Assembly (NCBI GenBank): GCA_014529385.2
Contig: CM043951.1
Coordinates: 110,250,469-110,314,468, forward strand
Direction: 5' to 3'
Length of the DNA stretch: 64,000 nt
Source of the DNA: Adiantum capillus-veneris
Taxonomy: Eukaryota > Streptophyta > Polypodiopsida > Polypodiales > Pteridaceae
Positions 1 to 10,060 of this stretch are shown here, one piece after another. The stretch's first letter is position 1; each line of letters opens with the position of its first letter. Under the pieces are notes generated by a model. The model was given only the letters and a program-made list of their open reading frames with translations, was not told where the DNA came from and made no database searches. The translations under genes were made by a program, and so were the position numbers.

Positions 1-608
1 GAGAAAAATCTTTGGGGGATGCACTATGTAATCATGTGAATTTAGCATGAGGGGTTTTTTAATGAAAACATTTCAGAAAAATTAATAGACATAACACAAC
101 AAAAGGGGGTTTTATATTCCATTTTGGAAAATTTCCTAAAACAAGGGGTTATTTTATTCAATCAAACATGTTAAAAGAGGGATTCTTTAAACACCTGCAA
201 AGCACCCATTATATAGGGGGTCTCTCAATAGTGCAACCCCCAAGGGGAAATCTCATCCTAATTCGAGAAGACTTACAGAACTTGGTGGTCATCATCAAAG
301 AAGATTTGGAGGACAAGAGCTCCGCATACACCAGCATGTTGGCAAATCAGAACGTTTTCGTGCCATGGCACATGCATAATATGAAAATAAAAATATCTAC
401 CTCACTCTTAATGTTTTTGATGTGTGGGACCAAATGCTACAATGGACATAGTGTGATATATGCGAAAATGGATGCCATGGTTGTAGGTGTGTACATACCG
501 TGCCGGGCGTGTACATATTGGGAGTGTGGCACCGTTGCATGTTTTACCACATTAAAGTATGCCTAATTTGCTTTAGGAATGTACAAATGTCAAGTGTTTT
601 GAAGTGGC
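1..608. other. Unassigned AT-rich sequence upstream of Gypsy-1 gag
   Basis: No convincing gene is visible. The stretch is AT-rich with scattered short G tracts (aaggggg, gaggggt). A 132-codon open frame at 168-566 has no recognisable motif and an irregular composition, so I do not call it a gene. It could be the leader or LTR remnant of the gypsy element whose gag follows, but no matching second LTR was found on the far side. Confidence 0.4.
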
Positions 609-2002
609 ATGCTCGTTTTGCCTAGGAAGTTCAATGAGATTTCCTCAACCAAAGCGCTTCAATTTGTAGTAATAAAAATGGACCAATTCAATGGTAAAGA
701 TATAACGACGTATCTTTGTGGGTATGTAAAGGAAATGCAGCTACATCTAGTGCCCGAAGTAGAGATGGTGCAAAGTTTTGAACTAGCTTTGGTTCCCGAG
801 ATCAAAGAGCATGTAAGGGAATTAGGAATGAGCATGGGGCAACTTGGGAAGCATTAAAATTAGCCTTAATTAAAAGAAGAGTATTTCATGGAAGACTCCG
901 AAAGGGTGACAAAGATGGATTTTTTAGAGTGGGTAGTTAGGCCAAAAGAGATTCTTTCGCATGTTGAACTGCTAAGGAAATTTGAACGCCACTATGATCA
1001 ATTTTCAAGGACTGAAAAGGCTACCTTAAACTTGGAGAAGATAGAGCTCTTTTTGAAGGCTGCAGGTAAAGAGATTCAAGAGAAGTTAGAGCTACTACTT
1101 AAGGATAAGGATTCAAAACAGGACTTAAAGACTGATTGGAATGAAGTTGAAGATGCAATTTCACTGCTAGCCAATCGACAATGACAAAAGGACAAGATGA
1201 TAGCTAACCCTACTCAATCCCCAAGTGTGCTCGAGAGTCCTATAAAGTTTGTGATTGTGGTTCCAAAGAGTGATGAATCCATCCTTGATGATATTGTTAA
1301 AGGAATTCAGGAGCTAAAGTTAAAGCTTACAAGTCTAGAAGAGAAGGGGAAACCATCAGGTCAACCTACAGGGCAACGACCTCAAACTAGAGAAGGCTTT
1401 GTAAATAGATGCATATGGTGTGATAGTACTAACCATACAGAGAGGTATTGTGAAAGTTTCAAAGATGCCTTGATGAAGGATCTTGTTTTCTTTAAAGATG
1501 GTAAGATTCACTTAAGTGAAACAGGTAAGCTCTTGGGGACAAACTTTAGAGAAGGTGGGATGAAGAAGCTAGTTGAGGACATGGCTACTAGCCACGCCAT
1601 CTTGATGGTTGGTGCAGCCGCCTATGGGTTGAAGGTGGATCCTATTAAGAAAAAAGGATCATTCAAGGTTGAAGAAGAGGAATTTAATAATATTGGAGAA
1701 TTATGGCCATAGGCGATAGAATCCGCTATGAAGGGTAAGATGACTAAAGAGGTTTTACGTGAAGCTGGAGATTGCATTCGGCTTAAAACAGGCTGGAATG
1801 ACCCTGTGGAATCTTTGTCAGTGCATGCATACATTGCCAAGCCAATGAGTCCAATGTTGAAGAGAAGCGTAGACGCGAGAATGGGGACGAAGGGACTTCT
1901 AAACGGGCAACGAGAAGTGGAGGCAGAGATGACACAGTACCTCCTAGATCAACTTCCTCCCAACAGATGCATGTCACTGAAGTGCCTATGCAAGAAGCCT
2001 CT
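609..2002 (+). pseudogene. Gypsy-1 gag (broken), 5' part, upstream of CACTA-1
   Basis: Decayed gag of a Ty3/gypsy-type retrotransposon, spread over at least two reading frames with several stops. A frame starting about 678 (MDQFNGKDIT) begins the gag core and continues, after a frame break near 850, in a segment rich in charged helices (888-1184). At 1411-1452 a complete CCHC zinc knuckle is visible (CIWCDSTNHTERYC, spacing C-x2-C-x4-H-x4-C), the usual RNA-binding module of Gag. The following ~100 codons (KDLVFFKDGKIHLSE...) match what I remember of plant gypsy polyproteins between knuckle and protease. The frame after the stop near 1711 runs to 2002, where CACTA-1 is inserted. It resumes at 10064 in the same frame. 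Family assignment is from memory of gypsy Gag structure. Confidence 0.75.
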
Positions 2003-2005
2003 AAA

Positions 2006-2017
2006 CACTACAAGAGG
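2006..2017 (+). repeat. CACTA-1 left terminal inverted repeat
   Basis: CACTACAAGAGG, the exact reverse complement of 10049-10060. The sequence beyond base 12 diverges (CTATTC versus TTGTGT), so the terminal repeat is 12 bp. Confidence 0.95.
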
Positions 2018-2027
2018 CTATTCATAC

Positions 2028-2127
2028 TAGCGACGCTCACACAGCGACGCTCAAAAAAAAAAATCCCGGCGTCGCTATGAGCGTCGCAAATTTACAAAGA
2101 AATTTGCGACCTTCATAGCGACGCCGG
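2028..2127 (+). repeat. CACTA-1 left subterminal repeats with a 28-bp-stem hairpin
   Basis: Copies of tagcgacgc and its reverse complement gcgtcgcta lie in both orientations. Arms 2066-2093 and 2100-2127 pair over 26 of 28 positions around a 6-base loop (acaaag). In En/Spm elements, short repeats like these near the ends bind the element-encoded TNPA-type protein. I infer the same role here. CACTA-2 lacks most of this block. Confidence 0.75.
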
Positions 2128-2214
2128 CTGGGCTAAAAAAATAACCGAGCGCGCCCAAAAACTCAGATCTCAGATCTGAGTTTTTCGGCGCCTTCAAGCA
2201 AGGAGCAGGTAACG

Positions 2215-2217
<3 letters not shown>

Positions 2218-2252
<35 letters not shown>

Positions 2253-2393
2253 TTCTTCTCCACACACACACACACACACACACGAGGAGAGGAAGGAGAG
2301 CCAGGTATGCTCCTTCCCTCTCCTCATTCTCATGTTCCCTTCCCCTCTTTCTCTCTCCCTCTCTCTCTCTCTCACACACACACACATAGTGTT

Positions 2394-2449
<56 letters not shown>

Positions 2450-2690
2450 AACAAAAACAAAAACGCACACACACATACATAAACAAAGAATGCACACACA
2501 CATTGACAGAGGAAAAGAGAGAGAGAGAGCATGCATAAACAAAAACCGCACGCATTGAGAGAGGAAAAGAGAGAGAGAACATGCATAAACAAAAAACGCA
2601 CACATTGAGAGAGGAAAAGAGAGAGAAAACATGCATAAGATCCAAAAAAACGCACACACATTGAGAGAGAAAGAGAGAGAAACTAATTTA
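2218..2690. repeat. CT, CA and GA microsatellites plus 50-bp minisatellite in CACTA-1
   Basis: Runs of (CT)n at about 2218-2249, (CA)n at 2263-2282, (CT)n/(CA)n at 2350-2386, and (GA)n at 2398-2446. These are followed by about three and a half copies of a 50-bp unit beginning atgcataaac (starts at 2531, 2581, 2631), each containing gagagagg and a gcacacat block. The same arrangement recurs in CACTA-2, so it belongs to the element. Long open frames here are artefacts of the simple repeats. Confidence 0.9.
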
Positions 2691-3044
2691 ACGTCGTAGG
2701 AAACTAATTAAAATTAAAAGACCTAAAGATCTAGCCGACGAGGAGTTGAACTCAAGACCTATTATTCAAGAGGGAAATGGCATAATCAATCTATCATACT
2801 TGGCATGGGTGATAGAAAGGTTATACCATTTATCTCTTTTTATTGGCACACACATCCACACACGCGCACACACACAAGAAGAAGAGAGTTATAACGTCGT
2901 AGGAAACTATCTTAAAAGACGTTAAAGATTAGGTTATATGTAGACTTACATTAAATTAGATTTAGGTTTATTTTTAACTAGATTTACATTTATTTACGCT
3001 AGATTTAGATTTACGTTATATTAGATTAGATTTAGGTCTCCATA

Positions 3045-3396
3045 GACTGCGATGCCTGCATGAAGCGGGTGAAGAAAGCCCTCAATGGAATATAGGGTAT
3101 TGCTGCCTTCACTCATGGTGGGCTCCGTTGATCCAAAAGTACTGGTGAAATGTCTTCAGAAGATAGGGAAGAAGGTGGATCTTCAGGGCGGCAAGAGTCA
3201 CTACATCCTCGACAATGACCATCTAGACAACCTCTAGTCATTCAACAGCAACTTCAAAGTTAGTAACAAGAGAAAGAACGGTCCAAAGGGCCAATTGCTG
3301 TCGTCAGATGTGGATGGAGATGAGGCAGCGTCACCGCCGGAAGTTAACTCTCACATCTTTAGTGATGAGAATGCCAACTCTTGCCGAGTTATGTGA
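3045..3396 (+). pseudogene. Captured heavy-metal-associated isoprenylated protein (HIPP-like) fragment in CACTA-1
   Basis: Two consecutive frame segments read like one plant HIPP. The first (from 3045) reads DCDACMKRVKKALNGI, an HMA-type copper/metal-binding CxxC followed by the usual basic helix, then meets a TAG (3093-3095). After a frame change the second (from 3127) reads VDPKVLVKCLQKIGKKVDL, matching the end of an HMA fold (VDP...L...L.K.GK). It continues through one TAG (3235-3237) to a terminal CRVM and stop (3394-3396), which fits a CaaX prenylation box. HIPPs are plant metallochaperone-like proteins. There is no role in transposition, so this is host sequence carried by the transposon. 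The same segment with the same stops lies in CACTA-2 (46443-46794). Family call is from motifs only. Confidence 0.7.
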
Positions 3397-3515
3397 AAAA
3401 TAAGTTTTAAGGTTCTTATAATCCCTGTTAGTTTAGTTCTTTGTTTTTAATATAACATAATTTACGTTAGATTTAGATTTATGTTATATTAGATTAGACT
3501 TAGGTTTATTTAGGT

Positions 3516-3518
<3 letters not shown>

Positions 3519-3597
<79 letters not shown>
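3519..3597. repeat. (CA)n microsatellite in CACTA-1
   Basis: About 38 uninterrupted CA units. The orthologous array in CACTA-2 (46919-46950) has about half as many, so it has changed length since the copies separated. Confidence 0.95.
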
Positions 3598-4026
3598 GAA
3601 GAAGAGAGTTTTAACGTCGTAAGAAACTATCCCAAAAGACGTTAAAGATTAGGTTAGATGTAGACTTACGTTAAATTAGATTTAGGTTTATTTTTAGTTA
3701 GATTTACGTTTATTTAGATTTACGCTTATTTACATTAGATCGAGTCCACGCAAGAATTACTTACGGTTTAGGGTTTAGAGTTAGACGAACAGTGAAAAGA
3801 TCTACTGTGAAAAGATGTTAAGATGCTGTGAAGTGCTACAGCTAGAGAAGAGGCAAAGGGGTTTTGTCCACTACATGCAGTATCATGTAGACGTGGGTCT
3901 GTAGATTTCTTGTACCCACAAATATAGGTATTGACCAATAAAGACGAGATTATAACCCGGTGGTTCTGATCTCCGTGCACCTCTAGACCGAGGTGTGCGG
4001 GGATTAGACATGACTAGAGAATGTGA

Positions 4027-4028
<2 letters not shown>

Positions 4029-4104
<76 letters not shown>
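4029..4104. repeat. (GA)n microsatellite just upstream of the CACTA-1 transposase gene
   Basis: About 38 GA units, ending 66 bp before the predicted ATG at 4170. CACTA-2 has a similar array at 47385-47448 at the same place. It lies in the likely 5' leader or promoter of the transposase gene. Any regulatory role is only a guess. Confidence 0.9.
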
Positions 4105-4107
<3 letters not shown>

Positions 4108-4169
4108 GACGAAGAATGCCAATAGAATATTAAATTTGTTGTCTAGGTTATAAGATTTTTATCCTCATT

Positions 4170-7100
4170 ATGAGTAGTGACGAGGATATGGGACCGTCCA
4201 ACCGAAACACCTATCTCTCAATGAGGGTCTTATGTCCTTGTAATCAATGCAAGCATGCTGTGCGACGGACAAGACGTGTTTCTTTGCAGCACGTTCGCGA
4301 ATTTGGCGAGTTCGATCCATCTATTATAGATCGAGTTGTTGCCAATTATAACTCGTCGGACTCTAACGCTGGCCAACAAGCAGCAATCTTGCAACCCAAT
4401 AGACGTGTTCGTAGGCGCTTTGGTCAAGCAGCATATGTGAGGCCACAAGATGTAGCCTCTGACAGCTTGGGGGATGATCATGCAGAGCACATTCCCAACG
4501 AGGCAATGTTTGAGCCCGAGATTGATGAAATGATCGAGACGATCATGGATTCAGAAAGGCTTATCTATGATGATATGAAAAGTGAAGCCGATACGCCATT
4601 GTATAATGGAGCACGTATGTCTAGATTGAAAGCACTCCCGGTTCTTCTCAACATGCAGGCAAAGTTTGGATGGAGTGACACTAGCGTCACAGCGCTTTTC
4701 AGGTGATCTATTACAATTAGTTTACTTTAATAAAACTCTAAATGTATAATGATCTGATAGATTTTTACACGACTGTATCATATTTTTATGTAGTGTAGAT
4801 TGCTGAAAGAGCACATACTACCAGCTGACAATGTGATGCCAGATTCCCGAGATGAAGCAAGAAAGATTTTGCAAAACTTGGGGATGGATTACAATTCTAT
4901 CCACGCTTGTCCTAATGACTGCATTCTTTTCAGAGGGGAATACATAGACATGGAGAAGTGTCCGAAATGTGATTCCGAAAGATATCGAGTAGATCTCCAC
5001 GGGACAAAAATTCCACAAAAGGTTTTGCGACATTTCCCTCTGCTTCCTCGCATCAAGCATTTCTTCGAATGTAAGTCCATGGCCGCCCTAGCATCATGGC
5101 ATGAGGAGAATAAATCTTCGGATGGTGTGCTACGAATTCCTGCAGATTGCGTAGCCTGGAAACATATAGATGGAACATGGTCGGATTTTGCCAGGGAAGC
5201 TCGAAATTTACGCTTAGGCCTGGCTATGGATGGCGTAAATCCATTTGGTCAAAGATCAACATCTTACAGTGTATGGCCCGTTGTCATCGTCAACTACAAC
5301 ATTCCCCCGTGGTTGACTACGAAGAAGGGGCACCTATGGCTAAGCTTGATTGTGCCAGGGCGATATAAAGTGGGGAATATGGATGTGTATCTTCGTCCAC
5401 TATTGGAAGAGCTACAACAATTGTGGATTGACATAGAGGTGGTGGATATGAGCCGACACACAGGACGACGGAATGCTTTGATCAGAGGCATTCTAATGTG
5501 GACCATGCATGACTATCCCGGGCTAACAGAATGCTCAGGTGATCTATTGACACTCCTCACTCAGACACTGTAAATCTTGTTTTTTCCCATAGTTGATCTA
5601 TTATCATGTGTATACATGCAGGGCTTCAAACAAGTGGATACAGAGCATGTGTCACATGTGGACCTAGACTGAATGCACGTAGGGCACCCTCACTGAAGAA
5701 GCAAATCTACGAAGGTCATCAAGCGTATCTTCCAGAGAATCATGTGTTACGCGACAGCTTTTTGGGAAGAGAGCCACCAAGGATGTCTGCACAAGCATGG
5801 TTAGAGCAGAAGGAGATGTGAGATGACGGATTGCCTCCAGGGATGAAGAGACTATCTCTATGGTACGAGTTACCATACTGGCCCCGACTCATGATCAATC
5901 ACTTGCTCGATCCAATGCACATATTCAAGAATGTGGGTAATCTACTATGGGACCATCTGACCGGCAAGAAAGATACTTTGGGAGCCAGAGTTGACCTTAG
6001 AAATGTGGATCGTATGGAGCAATGTTGGCCGCAAACAGCGTCTGATGGATCGATAAAACTCCCTAAAGCACCATGGATTTTCACAGGAGCCCAAGAACGC
6101 AAAGTAAAAGAGACCATTCGATCTTTGCGGACCCCCACTGGCGTAATGCACTCGCTCCGAACGTGTTTTACTAAAGAAGGAAAGCTTACCGGTTTGAAGT
6201 CACACGATTGGCATAAAATGTGTCAGGTACGTTCAGAGTGGACTTTAATATCATTGCATAAAATGTGGACTTTAATATCATTGTTGCACATACTTTACAG
6301 TTTATTTTACCGGTTTCCATTGAGGGATGCTTGTCTCTCGACATTCGTAACACAATCTACAAACTTGCAAAGCTGGTGCAATGGATCTCACAAAAGGAGA
6401 TCAACGTAGACTCCATACCATTCGCCACACTAAATGCTGCGGAGCTTGTGTGCATGTTTGAGAAACATTTTCCTACTACTATGCTAACCATTCAGGTGCA
6501 TCTTCTTGTTCACATAGTTGATGAGGTGGAAATAGCTGGCACAGTTCATTCCAGATGGATGTTCTTCTTAGAACGTTTCATGAAAACACTTAAGGGATAT
6601 GTGCGTCAAAAGGCACGTCCGGAGGGTAGCATGGCAGAAGGTTGGTTGGTATCAGAGTCCCTAGTGTACATTGGAGAGTGGCTAGACGGATTTGATAAAG
6701 CCCGGGACACGCTATGGCGAACCATAGATGATGAGCGCATATCTGGGATTGTCATGTGCAATCTCGGTGTTGAGAAGAAGATGACGGAAGATCTAGAGGC
6801 TAGATCTAGAGGCTAAAATCAACCGATTTTGCATGCTTCACAATCCAGTGATGCAAAAGTGGATTTCACAATATGAGGATGCAAAGCAAGAGTGACAAAG
6901 GGCACGAATCGAGTGGAGACGGGGAAGACGACCACCGATGCACTATCCAGCGGTTCTGGAGAGCCTACCAACCTTCATGAGCTTAAGATGGCTGCACAAC
7001 CAATTGAAAAGCGCACAACAATGCGGTGACGAAGTGACTGAGGAAGAGTGGGAGTACTCTCGGGGTTGCGCGACCAAGGTAAGTTTGCAATGTACGACTA

Positions 7101-7890
7101 GCAAGTGACTTTATTTATAAACGTTTGAACGGCCACTCATAATCTTTGTTCGTTGTAGTATAAGTCATACACAGCAGCATGGTGTAAAGGTCAACATTTT
7201 AGGGTGGAACGAATCGACAAAAAGCGTTTTACTCAAGATTGTGGAATCATGGCAAAATTTGAATAGTCTAGTCGACGACGTTCCTCTGATGCAGATCCTG
7301 TGGTGGCGGAACTCACTTACTTCGGCACGCTGCAAGAGATTTTGAGGATCGATTACAAAGGATTTTTTGTCGACTTTTTCGATGTGCAATGGTTCAAGAT
7401 AATCATGGAGGGTCGCAATGCTACTGTGCGTAGAGGAGAGTCTGGTTTTCTTGAGGTGGATTCTACTAAGAAATGGACTGACCTAAGAGACACTTTCGTA
7501 CTACCCGAGAATTGTGAACAAGTAAGTATGTAAATAGTTATGTGCTTGAAAGCTCTCATGTAAGTTATGTGGCTCTGGCAGGTAATATTTCATCCTACAA
7601 AGTCTACATCAAACTGGTGGTACGTCATAGAGGTAGCCCCTCGTAGTGCAAGGACGTATGAAGGTTAGCATGTGCCAATCACAACGGCATCAATGGAGGA
7701 GATCAGAGAAGATGCTCAATCAGAAGCCGCTGCGGTGGTGCCAGACGAGCATCAAGATGCTACTACTCTATATGGGGTGCATGCAAAGGAGCTACAAAAT
7801 GAAACAGAGGATATGTGTTTAAACGGAGAGCTCTATATAGATATAGGAAGTTATGCTGAGTTATGCGAGGATGAGAGAGAGATCTCTTAA
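4170..7890 (+). pseudogene. CACTA-1 transposase gene (TNPD/tnp2-type), six inferred exons, with stops
   Basis: Encodes the cut-and-paste transposase of a plant CACTA element. Inferred GT-AG exons: 4170-4702, 4799-5538, 5622-6226, 6301-7078, 7159-7521, 7582-7890. Each junction keeps phase. Exon 1 carries the transposase-associated domain (CPCNQCKH, about residue 22-29). Exons 2-3 carry the Transposase_21/tnp2 core (IHACPNDCILFR; DGVNPFGQ; DPMHIFKNV). Exon 4 matches DUF4218, and exons 5-6 match DUF4216 and an acidic tail. Damage: TGA at 5819-5821, a 13-bp tandem duplication at 6790-6815 that shifts the frame, TGA at 6893-6895, TAG at 7264-7266, and TAG at 7666-7668. The start is the ATG with the conserved N-terminal domain directly after it. 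Domains are recalled, not searched. The gene cannot make a full protein as read. Confidence 0.88.
6790..6815 (+). repeat. 13-bp tandem duplication in transposase exon 4
   Basis: gatctagaggcta occurs twice in a row (6790-6802, 6803-6815). The extra 13 bases push exon 4 into a stop (TAA 6814-6816). Reading from the second copy in the next frame restores a sensible protein (LEAKINRF). CACTA-2 has a single copy at the equivalent place. Confidence 0.9.
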
Positions 7891-8162
7891 AGCCACAAAT
7901 ATTGTATTTGAACAATTTTGCTCCGTGTTGTAAAAGCTCTGGCTCTCTAAGTACCTTCCATGGTGTATAACGCTCTTTTCTACTCGCGCTCACATCTTTT
8001 GATTGAAAATTCTGAGTTTTCAACTTGCCTCTTCTATCACTCAATTCATTGCGTCATTGTATTTATATGCGTCATTGCGTCATTGTATTTAATGGTCTTT
8101 GCGTCATTGTCTACTCTATTCATTCAATATTAAGTTTAAATATTCGTGTGTTTAATGCAGGT

Positions 8163-9472
8163 ATGGATGATGAGGAGTTTCTTTCTTCTTTGTCACCGCA
8201 GCAGAGATAGTGGTACGTGGAGCGTCATCGCTCTGGTGCATCATCGCGCGTTGCTACTCCATCCGCATCTCCCTCTCTTTCGGAGCATTCGGCGCGCTCC
8301 GAAGCTTCGGCGTCGACGAGACGAGCTTCACACTCGTCTAGACACAGGTGCTCTAGTGGTTGCGGTGGCGGTTGTTGTGGGGATTCCGCCACCGATTCCT
8401 CCACACCGCCTCGTGTTCGACGAGGCTCTTTACCCTCCCCTTCTTTGCCCGCCCCCACACCAGCCACAACATCGCCATCTACGCCAGGTTTTTCACGACT
8501 GACTGTTCCTAGAAGCTACACACCTCTACCTACTCCGCCAGGAGCCACCCCACTCGACACTCCTCGCTTCGGGGCCCAGACGCCGGTGGAGACACCTGAC
8601 GTCCGTACCCCCATCGACACGCCGCTAGAGACCCCTGCCGGGACACCCAGCTTCACGTGTCACCGGCCAGAGGGCTTGTCTTACTCCATCGACTTCAGCG
8701 GCGGCATCATCATGGATGATGACGGCAAGAAGGTGATCTCGCGCATGCGTGGTCTTTGCTCTCAGCTGTTTAGACACTACATACTAAAAAAATGGAGTGA
8801 AGTACCAAGTGATTTAAAAAACAGAGTCATCAGCATACTTCATGATGAGTTTCCCGTTCCAACACGGGATCAACGCTTCAATGAAGACCTGATGCAGATT
8901 CGAATGCGCGAATAATGCAAACACAAGCGTTCCGAAGTGCAAAAAGCAATCAAGCATGGGTGGAACAGGCCAGATTGGCTGGCCAAAGAAGATTGGAAGA
9001 ATGCGAAGAAAGCAGCGCGCGAGAATCTCGACAAGTGGAAGCAACAAAAGGATGCAGCCAGAGCGCGAGTAGAGGCAGGGAGCTCGCACCACTTGGGGAG
9101 CGGTGGATGGGCATCATTTGAGGCCGATTTTGTAAGTGTTTTCGCATTGCTCTTTATGTTCGATAGTTTAGGGTTTATGAGTTTTTTAATTCTAACATAA
9201 TGAAATCTTTGTATGTTTTGATAGTGGTCGATGACAGGACATGATCCCACACTGTACGAGCGCGAGTACGCAGGCAGGAAGGGCTTAAACGCCCTGATGG
9301 ACATTCTCAGTTCTCGCGGCGGCATGGTTAGTATTAGGGTTTACTCTTTTTTATTTTTTGTATTGTTTTATAAATGTCGTTATATGTTTATACTTACTGA
9401 AAGCTGTCTTATTGTCTTTTTTTGCAGAATCCGACAGATATGCCGCTTGGACGCGATGAGACGTCTGACTAG
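8163..9472 (+). pseudogene. CACTA-1 second gene (plant transposase Ptta/En-Spm-like), three exons, two stops
   Basis: Second gene of the element, + strand, about 270 bp after the transposase gene. Inferred exons 8163-9131, 9225-9326 and 9428-9472 with GT-AG junctions. Intron removal keeps frame and ends at a TAG. The protein starts MDDEEFLSSLSPQQR, continues with a Ser/Thr/Pro-rich repeat-like segment (TPxxTPxxTP, about residues 80-160), then a basic, helix-rich C-terminal part (KKVISRMRGLCSQLFRHYIL; GWNRPDWLAKEDWKNAKKAA) like the Transposase_24 (Ptta/En-Spm) proteins beside CACTA transposases. It is possibly the DNA-binding partner. Breaks: TAG at 8208-8210 (CAG in CACTA-2) and TAA at 8912-8914 (TAC in CACTA-2). 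Confidence 0.8.
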
Positions 9473-9829
9473 ACGACGTCAGTTTAACCGTAGCTAGATA
9501 GCAGTAGTTTAGGGTTTCTCATAGCTTATGTATCATGAGACGGATTTTATACGTCTTTTTGAACCATGTATATTATTACATTTGTCACCGCAGTTCCTTT
9601 TGCCAATCAATTCTTTATGCCTATGATGTTGTACAATTACCATTATTACATTTGCCAATCAATTCATTTTGCCTATGATGTGTACAATTGTCAATTTTGC
9701 AAACAATGCGTCTTGTGGGTGACTATTTTGGGTCTATTATCTACCCTTGCACTTTTTTTAAAAAGTGAATCAAGTACAATATGGTTGATGGGTGGCAGGG
9801 CATTCAATGCCCTGCCACCAAAAAAAAAT

Positions 9830-10040
9830 TCTCTCGGGCGTCGCTATAACCGTCGCTATTTATGGCTCTGTAGCATCGCTATGAGCGTCGCTATAGTCTG
9901 CAGTGTAAACGTCGCTATAAGTGTCGCTATGGGCGTCGCTATATAGCGACGCTCTCGTAGCGACGCTCGTAGCGACGGTTTTAGCGACGCCGGGGGTTAT
10001 AAAAACCCAGTGTATTTCCGTCGCTAACAGCGTCACAAGA
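9830..10040 (+). repeat. CACTA-1 right subterminal repeat cluster
   Basis: At least ten copies of gcgtcgcta/tagcgacgc-type motifs in direct and inverted orientation within about 160 bp (9838-9993). They include a perfect 20-bp palindrome at 9933-9952 (GCGTCGCTATATAGCGACGC). They mirror the left subterminal block and are the likely binding sites for the element's own protein, by analogy with En/Spm. Confidence 0.8.
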
Positions 10041-10048
10041 GCACACAA

Positions 10049-10060
10049 CCTCTTGTAGTG
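10049..10060 (-). repeat. CACTA-1 right terminal inverted repeat
   Basis: CCTCTTGTAGTG, the reverse complement of the left end at 2006-2017. It is followed directly by target duplication AAA. Confidence 0.95.

Larger units (their letters stand above)
2006..10060 (+). mobile_element. CACTA-1, full-length CACTA (En/Spm, CMC) DNA transposon
   Basis: Starts CACTACAAGAGG (2006-2017) and ends CCTCTTGTAGTG (10049-10060): perfect 12-bp terminal inverted repeats with the diagnostic CACTA end. It is flanked by a 3-bp target duplication AAA (2003-2005 and 10061-10063), the size expected for this superfamily. Length is 8055 bp. Internal order: GC-rich subterminal repeats, microsatellites and a 50-bp minisatellite, a captured HIPP-like fragment, a transposase gene (4170-7890), a second gene (8163-9472), and right subterminal repeats. 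Both genes carry stops, so this copy is probably not autonomous by itself. Removing the element and one AAA rejoins the Gypsy-1 frame. Confidence 0.95.

Noticed and set aside
2163-2661. Open frames of 70-170 codons over the microsatellites (also 3883-4122, 39826-40083, 40369-40741, 45455-46028)
   Set aside because: They encode only repeats such as SLSLSL, RERERE or CVCVCV on both strands, because GA/CA arrays have no stops.
2731-2830. tRNA-like stretch (gagttgaactcaagacc on the reverse strand resembles a T-arm/B box); also at 46099-46198
   Set aside because: No acceptor stem, D-arm or anticodon arm can be drawn, and it recurs as part of both CACTA copies. At most a decayed tRNA-derived piece.
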